From NCBI RefSeq assembly GCF_040750475.1, contig NZ_JABJVY010000006.1:124001-188000 (forward strand): a stretch of 64,000 nucleotides of DNA, in the 5' to 3' direction. Positions within the stretch are counted from its first letter, which is position 1; each line of letters opens with the position of its first letter. The notes under the pieces are model-generated. The model did not search any database. It worked only from the letters and a program-made list of their open reading frames with translations, and was not told the origin of the DNA. Both the position numbers and the translations under genes were made by a program. This DNA comes from Amorphus sp040750475. GTDB taxonomy: Bacteria > Pseudomonadota > Alphaproteobacteria > Rhizobiales > Amorphaceae. Positions 46,490-56,063 of this stretch are shown here, piece after piece.

Positions 46490-46945
46490 ATGGACGCAAC
46501 CGAGATCGCCCGCGCCTGTGCCGATGCCATGTGGGCGGAGGACAAGGCCTCGCGCGGCCAGGGCATGGAGATCGTCTCGGTCGAGCCGGGAAAATCCGTG
46601 CTGACCATGCCGGTTCAGGACCACATGGTGAACGGCCACGCGATCTGCCACGGCGGCTACATCTTCCTGCTGGCCGATTCCGCGTTCGCCTTCGCCTGCA
46701 ACACCTACGACCAGCGCACCGTGGCGCAGAGCTGCGCCATCAGCTTCGTCAAATCCGCCAGGCTCGGCGACGTGTTGACGGCGACGGCGGCGGAGCGTTG
46801 GCGCGAAGGCCGCTCGGGCATCTACGACATCACGGTCGCCGACCAGACCGGTACGACGGTCGCGGAATTTCGCGGCCAGTCGCGGACGATTTCGGGCCGC
46901 CTTCTCGGTCACGACAAAGACGGACCAAACGACCCGTCATCCTGA
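46490..46945 (+). CDS. paaI: Hydroxyphenylacetyl-CoA thioesterase PaaI
   Basis: Hotdog-fold thioesterase (151 residues from the ATG at 46490, which has GAGGA eight bases upstream). A GTG at 46475 overlapping the paaG stop is the alternative. The active-site region is MVNGHAICHGGYIFLLADSAFAFACNTY, with the HGG turn and the catalytic Asp. It removes CoA from dead-end hydroxyphenylacetyl-CoA products so that CoA is not trapped when the epoxide step fails. The position next to paaG and paaK supports this. Confidence 0.92.
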   Translation: MDATEIARACADAMWAEDKASRGQGMEIVSVEPGKSVLTMPVQDHMVNGHAICHGGYIFLLADSAFAFACNTYDQRTVAQSCAISFVKSARLGDVLTATAAERWREGRSGIYDITVADQTGTTVAEFRGQSRTISGRLLGHDKDGPNDPSS

Positions 46946-47115
46946 CACGTGGTCGAATCCAATAGGCCGCATCGCGCTTTTGCGCGCGTGGCCGGGCAAG
47001 CGGGCCCAGTCAAACCAAAAACCGCCCGCGACGCTCCAACGAACGAGCATCAATCACGGGTTTCGCGTTCGGGTCGGGTCGACCCGGACGCGCCGTGATC
47101 CAGGGAGACGACGCC

Positions 47116-48426
<1,311 letters not shown>

Positions 48427-48472
48427 ACCAAGACGCCGTCGGCTGCAGGGACGAGCTTGAAGGAACGCGACG

Positions 48473-49066
48473 ATGGCCCGCCCGCGTGCGGTCGACTACG
48501 ACGACAAGCGCAACGCGATCCTGTCGGCGGCGGCCCAGGCCTTCGCCGAGACCGGCTTCGACGGCGCCTCGATGAACCAGATCGCGCTGTCGTGCGGATT
48601 TTCCAAGGCGTTGCTCTATCACTACTACGCCAACAAGGAGCAGTTGCTGTTCGACGTCATCGAGGCCCATCTGCAGGACCTCGTGGCGGCGGTCTCGGCC
48701 GTGCCGGACACCGGTAACCCGGAACAACGGCTGGTCGGACTGTGCACGGCGATCCTGGAGGCTTACCGGGATGCCGACGCCGAGCATAAGGTTCAGATCA
48801 ACAATCTGGGCCGGCTGCCTGCAGACAAGCAAGATGCGCTGAAGCAGATGGAACGCCAGCTCGTCGACGTCTTCGCCGGCGCGATCTCTGCGGCCAATCC
48901 CGATCTCGCCCGCGATCCGACCCGTCTGAAGCCGGTCACGATGTCCCTGTTCGGAATGCTCAACTGGCATTATCTCTGGTTCCGACCCGACGGACCCGTC
49001 AGCCGGCAGGACTATGCGACCATCGCCGCGCGCTTGATCGTCGCCGGTTCCAAGGCCCTCGGTTAA
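48473..49066 (+). CDS. paaR: TetR family transcriptional repressor, probably PaaR
   Basis: Regulator of 197 residues. The N-terminal helix-turn-helix is visible in ILSAAAQAFAETGFDGASMNQIALSCGFSKALLYHYYANKEQLL. The C-terminal ligand domain matches the phenylacetate regulators found next to paa genes in alphaproteobacteria and betaproteobacteria. It lies 46 bases after paaK on the same strand, so it is likely autoregulated with the operon. The best operator candidate is the palindrome at 45569-45592. I saw no second copy upstream of paaK or of this gene. Confidence 0.87.
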   Translation: MARPRAVDYDDKRNAILSAAAQAFAETGFDGASMNQIALSCGFSKALLYHYYANKEQLLFDVIEAHLQDLVAAVSAVPDTGNPEQRLVGLCTAILEAYRDADAEHKVQINNLGRLPADKQDALKQMERQLVDVFAGAISAANPDLARDPTRLKPVTMSLFGMLNWHYLWFRPDGPVSRQDYATIAARLIVAGSKALG

Positions 49067-49080
49067 GCGTGCCCCCCGGT

Positions 49081-49143
49081 GCGCCGTCCGGAAACGCCTC
49101 GAAACGAAAACTTCGAGCTATTCGGCCAAAAGCGGAACGGCTC
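49081..49143. repeat. Dispersed intergenic repeat of Rhizobiales type, diverged copy 2
   Basis: Starts GCGCCGTCCGGAAACGC and ends CCAAAAGCGGAACGGCTC, matching the ends of the copy at 42311-42410 with a different, shorter middle. It lies between paaR and the HAD hydrolase. An open frame for the next gene runs through it from 49079, which argues that the true start of that gene is downstream. Confidence 0.6.
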
Positions 49144-49180
49144 CAGAGCCCAGTCCAGACCTATCGAGCACGCCGATCCA

Positions 49181-49915
49181 ATGACCGACACCGATCCGCT
49201 GGCGGCGCGACGCGCCACCACTTCCAACGCCTCCAGCCTGCGCCTTGTCCTGTTCGATTGCGACGGCACGCTGGTCGACAGCCAGCACATCATCGTAGAG
49301 GCGATGACGCGCGCATTTGCGAGCCACGGCTTCGCGCCGCCGCCGCGAACCGCCATTCTCGGTATAATCGGCTTGTCCCTGCCCCAGGCCGTCGGCCAAC
49401 TCGTGGGCCCGGAACGCGCCGAAGCGACGCTGGACGTGGTTGCAGCTTACAAGGATTCCTTTCGAGACCTGCGCTCCGCGGCCTCCCATAACGAGCCGCT
49501 CTTTCCCGGCATCGCGGACCTGATCGCCGACTTGCAGCGGGATGAGCGCACCCTCATCGGCATGGTCACCGGCAAGAGCCGGCGCGGTGTCGACGTGATC
49601 CTGGACCGGTTCGATTTTCGCGGCCGGTTCGTGACCATTCAGACCGCCGACGATGCTCCTTCCAAGCCCGATCCGACCATGGTGGAACGTGCGCTCGGCG
49701 AAACCGGGGCTCCCAGGACCTCGACAGTGGTGATCGGCGACACCACCTTCGACATGCAGATGGCGAAGGCCGCCGGCACCGCCGCGATCGGCGTGAGCTG
49801 GGGCTACCATCCGACCGACAAGCTGGCGCCGGCCGGCGCCGACCGGGTGGTTGCGAGCGTCGCCGAGCTGCCCGATGCGATCGCCGAGCTGACCGGCGAC
49901 AGAGAGGATGTCTGA
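49181..49915 (+). CDS. HAD family hydrolase (phosphoglycolate phosphatase-like)
   Basis: Haloacid-dehalogenase phosphatase (244 residues from the ATG at 49181; the frame opens earlier inside a dispersed repeat). Motif I is FDCDGTLVDS, motif II is VTGKS, motif III lysine in SKPDPTMV, and motif IV is IGDTTFDMQMA. The cap domain at about residues 35-110 is helical. The substrate is not defined; phosphoglycolate is a common guess for this subgroup. The ATP12 gene starts three bases after its stop, and this pairing is frequent in alphaproteobacteria. Confidence 0.88.
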   Translation: MTDTDPLAARRATTSNASSLRLVLFDCDGTLVDSQHIIVEAMTRAFASHGFAPPPRTAILGIIGLSLPQAVGQLVGPERAEATLDVVAAYKDSFRDLRSAASHNEPLFPGIADLIADLQRDERTLIGMVTGKSRRGVDVILDRFDFRGRFVTIQTADDAPSKPDPTMVERALGETGAPRTSTVVIGDTTFDMQMAKAAGTAAIGVSWGYHPTDKLAPAGADRVVASVAELPDAIAELTGDREDV

Positions 49916-49918
49916 ACC

Positions 49919-50689
49919 ATGAGCGACGAGGAGATCCGAATCGCCCCCCCGTCCGACCCGCTCGAACGCTCCCAACGTCTGTCGCGCCCCGAGCTGCCGA
50001 AACGCTTCTATAAGGGGGTAGCGGTCGGAAGCGGCGAGAATGGCCATGCCATCACCCTCGACGGCCGAACGGTGCGGACCCCGGGCGGGCGCGTGCTTGC
50101 CGCCCCCGACGCGACGGTGGCCGAAGCGATCGCGGCGGAATGGGCCGCCCAGGCGGAACGAATCGATCGGGCCACCATGCCGCTGACCCGGCTGCTGAAC
50201 TCGACCATCGACGGTGTCGAGCCGGCGCGCGAAGCCGTCGCCCGCGACATAGCCGCCTATGCCCAGACCGACCTGCTCTGCTACCGCGCGGACGGTCCAG
50301 GTGGCCTCGTCGACAATCAGCGCGCCGCCTGGGATCCGATCCTGGCCTGGGCGGAAACGACCCTCGGCGCCCGGTTCGTGCTTGCCGAAGGGGTCATGCC
50401 GGTCGCCCAGTCCGCCTCCACGCTCAGCGCCGTCGATGCCCGGTTGCCGCGCGATCCCGCGCTTCTCCTGGCCGCCATGCACTCGATGACCAGCCTCACC
50501 GGGTCCGTCCTGATCGCGCTTGCAGTGCTGGAGGGCCAGTTGGACGCGGAAGAGGCCTGGGCGGCCGCCCATGTCGATGAGGACTGGAACATTTCGCTTT
50601 GGGGCGAGGATGCGGAGGCCAAGCGACGTCGCGATCAGCGGGAGATCGACATGCAGGCGGCCGCCTTCGTCGTCCGTGCGCTTGCCTGA
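49919..50689 (+). CDS. ATP12-type F1-ATPase assembly chaperone
   Basis: Protein of 256 residues with the ATP12 family pattern: KRFYKGVAVG with TLDGRTVRTPGGRVL, EWAAQAERIDRATMPLTRLLNS, and AYAQTDLLCYRADGP. The mitochondrial homolog holds the F1 alpha subunit during ATP synthase assembly. The bacterial copies are found mainly in alphaproteobacteria. It closely follows the HAD phosphatase gene. Confidence 0.93.
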   Translation: MSDEEIRIAPPSDPLERSQRLSRPELPKRFYKGVAVGSGENGHAITLDGRTVRTPGGRVLAAPDATVAEAIAAEWAAQAERIDRATMPLTRLLNSTIDGVEPAREAVARDIAAYAQTDLLCYRADGPGGLVDNQRAAWDPILAWAETTLGARFVLAEGVMPVAQSASTLSAVDARLPRDPALLLAAMHSMTSLTGSVLIALAVLEGQLDAEEAWAAAHVDEDWNISLWGEDAEAKRRRDQREIDMQAAAFVVRALA

Positions 50690-50865
50690 CGCAGCGCACG
50701 CAAAGGCCCGCCACGCTGGCATCGCACTGTCGGATGCGCTAAGCCACGTCCCAATTTGAGGCTTGCGCATTCCGTTCGCCAAGCCTCGTAAAGGCTCGAC
50801 AATCGCGATCGCCCTCCGGACAATGGGTCGAAGGGCGATGCGCGCGTCTCAGGTGGATATGTAAG

Positions 50866-52059
50866 ATGGCAAAAGTTCTTGTCCTCGGCGGTGACGGGTT
50901 CTGCGGCTGGCCGACCAGCCTCTATCTGTCCAAACGCGGACATGATGTCGTCATCGTCGACAACCTGTCGCGACGGAAGATCGACGTGGAGCTGGAGGTC
51001 GAATCGCTGACGCCGATTCGCCCCCTCGGCGAGCGCCTGAAGGTCTGGAGAGAGCTGACCGGCAAGCAGATCGGCTACCACTCCTTCACCGTCGGCGAGC
51101 ACTACCATCGCCTTTTGACGCTGATCCTCGAGGAAAAGCCGGACGTCATCATCCATTTCGCCGAGCAGCGCGCCGCGCCCTACTCCATGAAGACGCCGCA
51201 CCACAAGCGCTACACGGTGCGCAACAATCTGTGCGCAACCCACGACGTGCTGTGTGCGATCGTGGAATCCGGGCTCGACATCCATCTGGTCCATCTCGGA
51301 ACCATGGGCGTCTACGGGTACGGCACCGCCGGTATGAAGATCCCGGAGGGCTACCTTCAGATCAAGATCGACACCGGCGCCGATCTCATCGATCACGAGA
51401 TCCTGTATCCGGCCAATCCCGGCTCGATCTACCATATGACCAAGACGCAGGATCAGCTCTTCTTCTTTTATTACAACAAGAATGACGGGGTGAAGATCAC
51501 TGATCTGCATCAGGGCATCGTCTGGGGCACGCAGACCGACGAAACCTCGATGGACGAGCGGCTGATCAACCGGTTCGACTATGACGGCGACTACGGGACG
51601 GTGCTCAACCGCTTCCTGATGCAGGCTGCCATCGGCTATCCGCTGACCGTCCACGGCACCGGTGGCCAGACCCGCGCCTTCATCCACATTCGCGACACCT
51701 GCCGCTGCATCGAGCTTGCGATCGACAACCCGCCCAAGGCCGGCGAGCGCGTCAACATCCTCAACCAGATGACAGAGACCCACCGCATTCGCCGGCTCGC
51801 CGAGATGATCTCGGAAATGACCAGCGTGCCGATCGAATATCTGCCCAACCCGCGCAACGAGGCGGAAGAGAACGATCTCCACGTCACCAACGACCGGTTC
51901 CTGGGCATGGGCCTGTCGCCGATCACGCTGGAGGCGGGGCTGATGTCGGAAGTGACCGATATCGCCCGCACCTATGCGGAACGCTGCGACCGCGCCAAGA
52001 TCCCATGCGTCTCCAATTGGCGGCGCATGCCCAAGCTGGCCTATCCGAAGGCGGTGTAA
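50866..52059 (+). CDS. sqdB: UDP-sulfoquinovose synthase
   Basis: Extended short-chain dehydrogenase/reductase (397 residues) with the SQD1/SqdB pattern. The NAD motif is LGGDGFCGWPTSLYL (residues 6-20). The catalytic Thr is near 146 in LGTMGVYGYG, and Tyr and Lys near 189 and 193 in SIYHMTKTQ. The long insert ITDLHQGIVWGTQTDET and the block FIHIRDTCRCIELA follow. It makes UDP-sulfoquinovose from UDP-glucose and sulfite, the head group precursor for sulfolipid. The glycosyltransferase genes sqdC/sqdD are not in the window. A regulator gene overlaps its 3' end. Confidence 0.9.
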   Translation: MAKVLVLGGDGFCGWPTSLYLSKRGHDVVIVDNLSRRKIDVELEVESLTPIRPLGERLKVWRELTGKQIGYHSFTVGEHYHRLLTLILEEKPDVIIHFAEQRAAPYSMKTPHHKRYTVRNNLCATHDVLCAIVESGLDIHLVHLGTMGVYGYGTAGMKIPEGYLQIKIDTGADLIDHEILYPANPGSIYHMTKTQDQLFFFYYNKNDGVKITDLHQGIVWGTQTDETSMDERLINRFDYDGDYGTVLNRFLMQAAIGYPLTVHGTGGQTRAFIHIRDTCRCIELAIDNPPKAGERVNILNQMTETHRIRRLAEMISEMTSVPIEYLPNPRNEAEENDLHVTNDRFLGMGLSPITLEAGLMSEVTDIARTYAERCDRAKIPCVSNWRRMPKLAYPKAV

Positions 52060-52717
52060 GCTGGCTGAGCGGCGGCATAGCGGCGATAGGACGGCGTCCG
52101 GCAACGACAAGTCGGCCGACGCGCCGGAAGGGCCTGCCGAAAAGCCCCGCTCGATCGAGCGCCACATCGGCCGCGAGGTCCGCCGCCAGCGCCAGCGCCA
52201 TCAGATGACGCTCGCCGACCTCGCTCAGGCGACCGGCCTCTCCCCAGGCATGGTCTCCAAGATCGAGAACGGCCAGATCTCGCCTTCGCTCTCGACGCTG
52301 ACCAACCTTGCCAGCGCGCTCAACCTTCCGCTTTCGGCCTTTTTCCGCTCGTTCGAGGAAAGCCGCGACGTCTCCTACGTGCCGGCCGGGCGCGGCCTGG
52401 AGATCGACCGCCGGGGCACCCGCGCTGGCCATATCTACCAGCTTCTCGGCCACATGATCCGCGCCAGCGTCTCGGTGGAGCCCTACCTGATCACGCTGAC
52501 GGAGCACTCCGACGTATTCACCGACTTCCAGCACGAAGGCGTGGAGTTTCTCTATATGCTGGAGGGCGAGGTTCGCTATCGCCATGGCGAGCGCGAATTT
52601 CTACTCTCGCCTGGGGACTCCCTGTTCTTCGACGCCATCGCCCCCCACGGCCCCGCCGAGCTGGTCCAGCTCCCCGCCCGCTATCTCTCCATCATCGCCT
52701 CGCCCGGAGAAGGGTGA
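51974..52717 (+). CDS. XRE-type regulator with C-terminal cupin domain
   Basis: Transcription factor with an N-terminal helix-turn-helix (about residues 70-125 of the longest frame: MTLADLAQATGLSPGMVSKIENGQ and PSLSTLTNLASALN) and a C-terminal cupin (GVEFLYMLEGEVRYRHGEREFLLSPGDSLFFD). Such proteins sense small molecules or metals. The start is uncertain. The ATG at 51974 would overlap sqdB by 86 bases. A CTG at 52062 just after the sqdB stop is the alternative, and no ATG, GTG or TTG falls between them. It is translationally close to sqdB, so it may control sulfolipid supply. Confidence 0.82.
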   Translation: MRNAATAPRSHASPIGGACPSWPIRRRCKLAERRHSGDRTASGNDKSADAPEGPAEKPRSIERHIGREVRRQRQRHQMTLADLAQATGLSPGMVSKIENGQISPSLSTLTNLASALNLPLSAFFRSFEESRDVSYVPAGRGLEIDRRGTRAGHIYQLLGHMIRASVSVEPYLITLTEHSDVFTDFQHEGVEFLYMLEGEVRYRHGEREFLLSPGDSLFFDAIAPHGPAELVQLPARYLSIIASPGEG

Positions 52718-52751
52718 GGCGCTCGCATACGGATTGCCGTCCCGCGCTTTG

Positions 52752-52848
52752 AGCATGTCGCGTTCAAACGGAATCGGTTTGAACGCGACATGCTTAAGGT
52801 ATTCATCCTGGAGCCATTTCTTATCGCTCAGACGTTTCCGTCTGAGCG
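52752..52848. repeat. Composite intergenic palindrome of Rhizobiales type
   Basis: A perfect 18-base stem (AGCATGTCGCGTTCAAAC at 52752-52769 and its complement at 52777-52794, seven-base loop) is followed by a second ten-base hairpin (CGCTCAGACG at 52825-52834 and CGTCTGAGCG at 52839-52848, loop TTTC). This resembles the mosaic elements often seen between genes in Rhizobiales. It lies between the cupin regulator and an MFS gene and could also act as a terminator. Confidence 0.82.
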
Positions 52849-52931
52849 GAAAAAGCTCTAGGTAGGAAAAAGAGAAACGACCCCATCCTTCGGCGACCGA
52901 CGCTGCCGCCCCAAAAACGCGACCCCATAAG

Positions 52932-54173
52932 ATGGCCCTGCCTCCGTCGGACGGCCCCACGTCCCGCTTCGCCGCCTTTCAGCACAAAAGCTTCGCCCTT
53001 TACTGGGCGGCGCGCTTCGCCTCGACCTTCTCCGTGCAGATCGTCTCGGTCGCCGTCGGATGGCAGGTCTACGACATCAGCCGCGACCCGTTCGATCTCG
53101 GCCTGGTCGGATTGTTGCAGTTCGCCCCCGCATTGCTTTTGATGTTCGCGACCGGAGCGGCGGCCGATCGCTACAACCGGCGCACCATCATGGCGCTCGG
53201 CATGATCGTCGAAGCCATGTGCACGGGCTTCCTGATTGCGTTTACCCTTGCGGGCGCGCCGAGCGTGCTGCCGATTTTCGTGACCTTGATCGTGTTCGGG
53301 ACGGCGCGCGCCTTCTTCAACCCGGCGCAAAGCTCGCTGGTGGTCAATCTGGTGCCCCAGGAGGCGCTCTCCAACGCGATCGCCTGGAACTCCTCGGCCT
53401 GGCAGGTGGCCACGATCGTCGGGCCGGTCGCCGGCGGCCTTCTCTATGGAGTAAGCCCGATCGCGGCCTATGGCGCGGCCAGCGTCATGTTTCTCGCCGG
53501 CACGGGCTTCGTCCTCGCGATCCCGCAACCCGCCCAGCGCACCACGCGCGAGCCGGCGAGCTGGAAAACGGTGATCGCCGGACTCAGCTACATCCGCCGC
53601 GAAAAGGTCGTTCTGGGCGCGATCTCGCTCGACCTCTTCGCCGTGCTCTTGGGCGGCGCAACCGCCCTGCTCCCGGTCTATGCCCGCGATATCCTGGACC
53701 TCGGTCCCTGGGGGCTCGGCCTTTTGCGCGCCGCACCCGGCGTGGGCGCGGTCGCCATGGCCGTGTTCCTGGCCATGAGCCCGATCCGCTCGCGCGCCGG
53801 GTTCTTGATGTTCATCTGCGTGTTCAGCTTCGGCGCTTTCACTGTTGTGTTCGGCCTCTCCACCACGGTCTGGGTCTCCATCGTGGCGCTTGCGCTGATG
53901 GGCGCCTTCGACATGGTCAGCGTGTTCGTACGCGAAACGCTGATCCAGCTTTGGACTCCGGACGAGGTGCGCGGCCGGGTGAACGCGGTCAACATGGTGT
54001 TCGTCGGCGCCTCCAACGAACTCGGCGAGTTCCGTGCCGGCGTCATGGCGACCCTGATCGGCACCGTGGCCGCCGTGGTGGTGGGCGGGATGGGCACGAT
54101 GGCCGTCGCCGCCCTCTGGGCCAAAATGTTCCCGGACCTGCGGCGCATCCAGCACCTGGAAAGCCGGGATTAA
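52932..54173 (+). CDS. MFS transporter of the EntS/MFS_3 type
   Basis: Twelve-helix major facilitator (413 residues). The N-terminal FALYWAARFASTFSVQIVSVAVGWQVYDISRDPFDLGL and the loop GAAADRYNRRTIM match the drug/siderophore export branch MFS_3. RAFFNPAQSSLVVNLV in helix 4 is usual for it. A charged C-terminal segment ends with HLESRD. The gene is convergent with a glutathione transferase gene that ends 22 bases away. Substrate unknown. Confidence 0.88.
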   Translation: MALPPSDGPTSRFAAFQHKSFALYWAARFASTFSVQIVSVAVGWQVYDISRDPFDLGLVGLLQFAPALLLMFATGAAADRYNRRTIMALGMIVEAMCTGFLIAFTLAGAPSVLPIFVTLIVFGTARAFFNPAQSSLVVNLVPQEALSNAIAWNSSAWQVATIVGPVAGGLLYGVSPIAAYGAASVMFLAGTGFVLAIPQPAQRTTREPASWKTVIAGLSYIRREKVVLGAISLDLFAVLLGGATALLPVYARDILDLGPWGLGLLRAAPGVGAVAMAVFLAMSPIRSRAGFLMFICVFSFGAFTVVFGLSTTVWVSIVALALMGAFDMVSVFVRETLIQLWTPDEVRGRVNAVNMVFVGASNELGEFRAGVMATLIGTVAAVVVGGMGTMAVAALWAKMFPDLRRIQHLESRD

Positions 54174-54195
54174 GCGGAGCGCGAAGCCTCCAGTT

Positions 54196-54864
54196 TCACT
54201 TCGCCGGAAGCTCGACCTCGTCGGCCGCAATCACCCAGGGTTCGGCCGCGGCATCGCTCGTCCAGCGTTTCAGGCTGGGCAGCGCCAGCACGGCGTCCAT
54301 ATAGCTCCGGGTGGCGGCGCTCACCTCCCAGCCATACCGATCCAGCCGCGTCACCACCGGCGCATACATGGCGTCGGCGGCACTGAATGCCCCGAACAGA
54401 AACGGCCCGGAGCCCGCAAATCGGCTGCGGCAATCGGCAAAGATCTGCTCGATCCGGGCCACCTCAGCGGCCGCCGCCGGCCCACCCCAGCCCAGGAAGG
54501 GAAATCGCTTGCGCAGGTTCATCGGGCAGGCCTTACGCAGCGCCGGAAAGCCGGAATGCATTTCTGCCGAAACCGAACGGGCGATCGCGCGCGCCACCGG
54601 GTCCGCCGGCCAGATCGCCCGGTCTGAGTAGTGGTCGGCGAGATATTCCATGATCGACATGGTGTCCCAAACCGCCACATCCCCGTCGACCAGACACGGG
54701 ACCTTGCCCGAAGGCGAATGGCGCAAGATGCGCTCCTTCGTATCCGCCTCGTCGAGCGGGATCAGGATCTCGTCGAAATCGATGCCGACCTCGGCCATCA
54801 GAAGCCATGGCCTGAGCGACCAGCTCGAATAGGCCTTATTGCCGATCACCAGAACGAGACTCAT
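54196..54864 (-). CDS. Glutathione S-transferase family protein, paralog 1
   Basis: GST of about 222 residues. The thioredoxin-like domain begins LVLVIGNKAYSSWSLRPWLLM, with the serine that normally activates glutathione. GKVPCLVDGD carries the cis-proline and WDTMSIMEYLA the glutamate-type glutathione contact. The helical domain has MHSGFPALRKACPMNLR. I start at the ATG 54864 (GGGAGGG upstream). A tandem relative with the same SSWSLR and MHSGF signatures lies 250 bases upstream on the same strand. Confidence 0.9.
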   Translation of the reverse strand: MSLVLVIGNKAYSSWSLRPWLLMAEVGIDFDEILIPLDEADTKERILRHSPSGKVPCLVDGDVAVWDTMSIMEYLADHYSDRAIWPADPVARAIARSVSAEMHSGFPALRKACPMNLRKRFPFLGWGGPAAAAEVARIEQIFADCRSRFAGSGPFLFGAFSAADAMYAPVVTRLDRYGWEVSAATRSYMDAVLALPSLKRWTSDAAAEPWVIAADEVELPAK

Positions 54865-55112
54865 CACATCCCTCCCAACACGATCTTTCTCTGGCCTGCC
54901 GGAGGCCCAATGGGCCGGCCCGAAACAGGCCTCAGGCTCGGATTGTCACCGAGCACGACCGAGACGTCCAATGGAGGTTGGTGATGGATCTCTTCGCCAA
55001 ACCTGATGGCTCAAGGCGAGCCCTCCAGCCGGTCCGCTCTTTCCTCAAGCGGTGACCGGCCGAACTTGTCCTTTGTGGCGGTTCGGGACCGCGAACCGAT
55101 TCCCGAGACGGG

Positions 55113-55766
55113 CTAAAATTCCACCTCGAGCTCGACGATCTCCTCCGGCTCCGCCAGAGCGGCCTCGGTCCACTCCTGCATCAGCGGCCAGTTGAAGATC
55201 GTGTCGCAATAGGCGGAGAGTTCTGGCTCCAGCTCCACCGCATAGGTGCGGAAGCGCGTGCAGACCGGCGCATACATGGCATCCGCCATCGTGAGGTCGC
55301 CGAACAGATACGGCCCGCCATATTTGTCGAGGCATTCGCGCCAGATTGCCTTGATCCGATCGACATCCGGCCGGGCGCCGGAGAAGATCTTGAAGTGGTC
55401 GTGGCGGGCCTTGAGATTCATCGGCAAGGCCGAACGCAGATTATAGAAGCCGGAATGCATTTCGCCCGATACCGCGCGGCAATGCGCCCGCACGGCCTGG
55501 TCCGCCGGCAGGAGCCCGGCATCCGGAGCGATTTCCGCCAGATATTCCGCAATCGCGAGCGTGTCCCAGACCGTGACGTCGCCATGGGTCAGGCGCGGCA
55601 CCAGCACGGATGGCGACAAAAGCAGAAGCTCCTGCCGGGTATCGGGGTCGTCGATGTCGACCTTCGCCTCTTCGAAGTCCAGCCCCGCCATTCGGCACAG
55701 CAGCCAGCCGCGCAGCGACCAGGACGAGTAGTTCTTGGATGAGATCGTCAGTTTCGCGCCAGCCAT
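55113..55766 (-). CDS. Glutathione S-transferase family protein, paralog 2
   Basis: GST of 217 residues, related to the adjacent gene: LTISSKNYSSWSLRGWLL at the N-terminus, SVLVPRLTHGDVTVWDTLAIAEYLAE for glutathione binding, and MHSGFYNLRSALPMNLKA. The shared features mark an old tandem duplication, but the two sequences have diverged widely. The 245-base gap between them holds no gene. The two enzymes could handle different electrophiles; neither substrate is known. Confidence 0.9.
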   Translation of the reverse strand: MAGAKLTISSKNYSSWSLRGWLLCRMAGLDFEEAKVDIDDPDTRQELLLLSPSVLVPRLTHGDVTVWDTLAIAEYLAEIAPDAGLLPADQAVRAHCRAVSGEMHSGFYNLRSALPMNLKARHDHFKIFSGARPDVDRIKAIWRECLDKYGGPYLFGDLTMADAMYAPVCTRFRTYAVELEPELSAYCDTIFNWPLMQEWTEAALAEPEEIVELEVEF

Positions 55767-56063
55767 CGAAGCTATCTGTCCCTCACTTGTCGGAGGCGCG
55801 CCTTCGGCCGAGCGGCCTCTGCCCCTTTTGCATCCCCTTGGCCCGCCTCATGCTTGAGTAGCCTATCCGGACCCTATTTCGCAATTGCGAGATATGTCCA
55901 AACGGGCCCGTTTCGGCACGGGCGGGGAGCAAAGCTCCACACTAGCCGAGGGCCCGATCAGGGTCCCCCTCGACTTTATGGGTTTCAATCTTCGCGCAAA
56001 GCTGGGACATTCGCACGAGATTTTTTGCACTGCGGCATTCCGCGAACGGGCAACGGACGATCG
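55767..56063. other. Divergent region between GST paralog 2 and phaZ
   Basis: About 300 bases. The phaZ frame stays open back to 55854, but the extra residues are not family-like. The region should hold both promoters. I find no clear motif. Confidence 0.45.

Noticed and set aside
48457..48717. 86-codon frame overlapping the start of paaR
   Set aside because: Out-of-frame shadow; the TetR frame at 48473 has a clear helix-turn-helix and the expected length.
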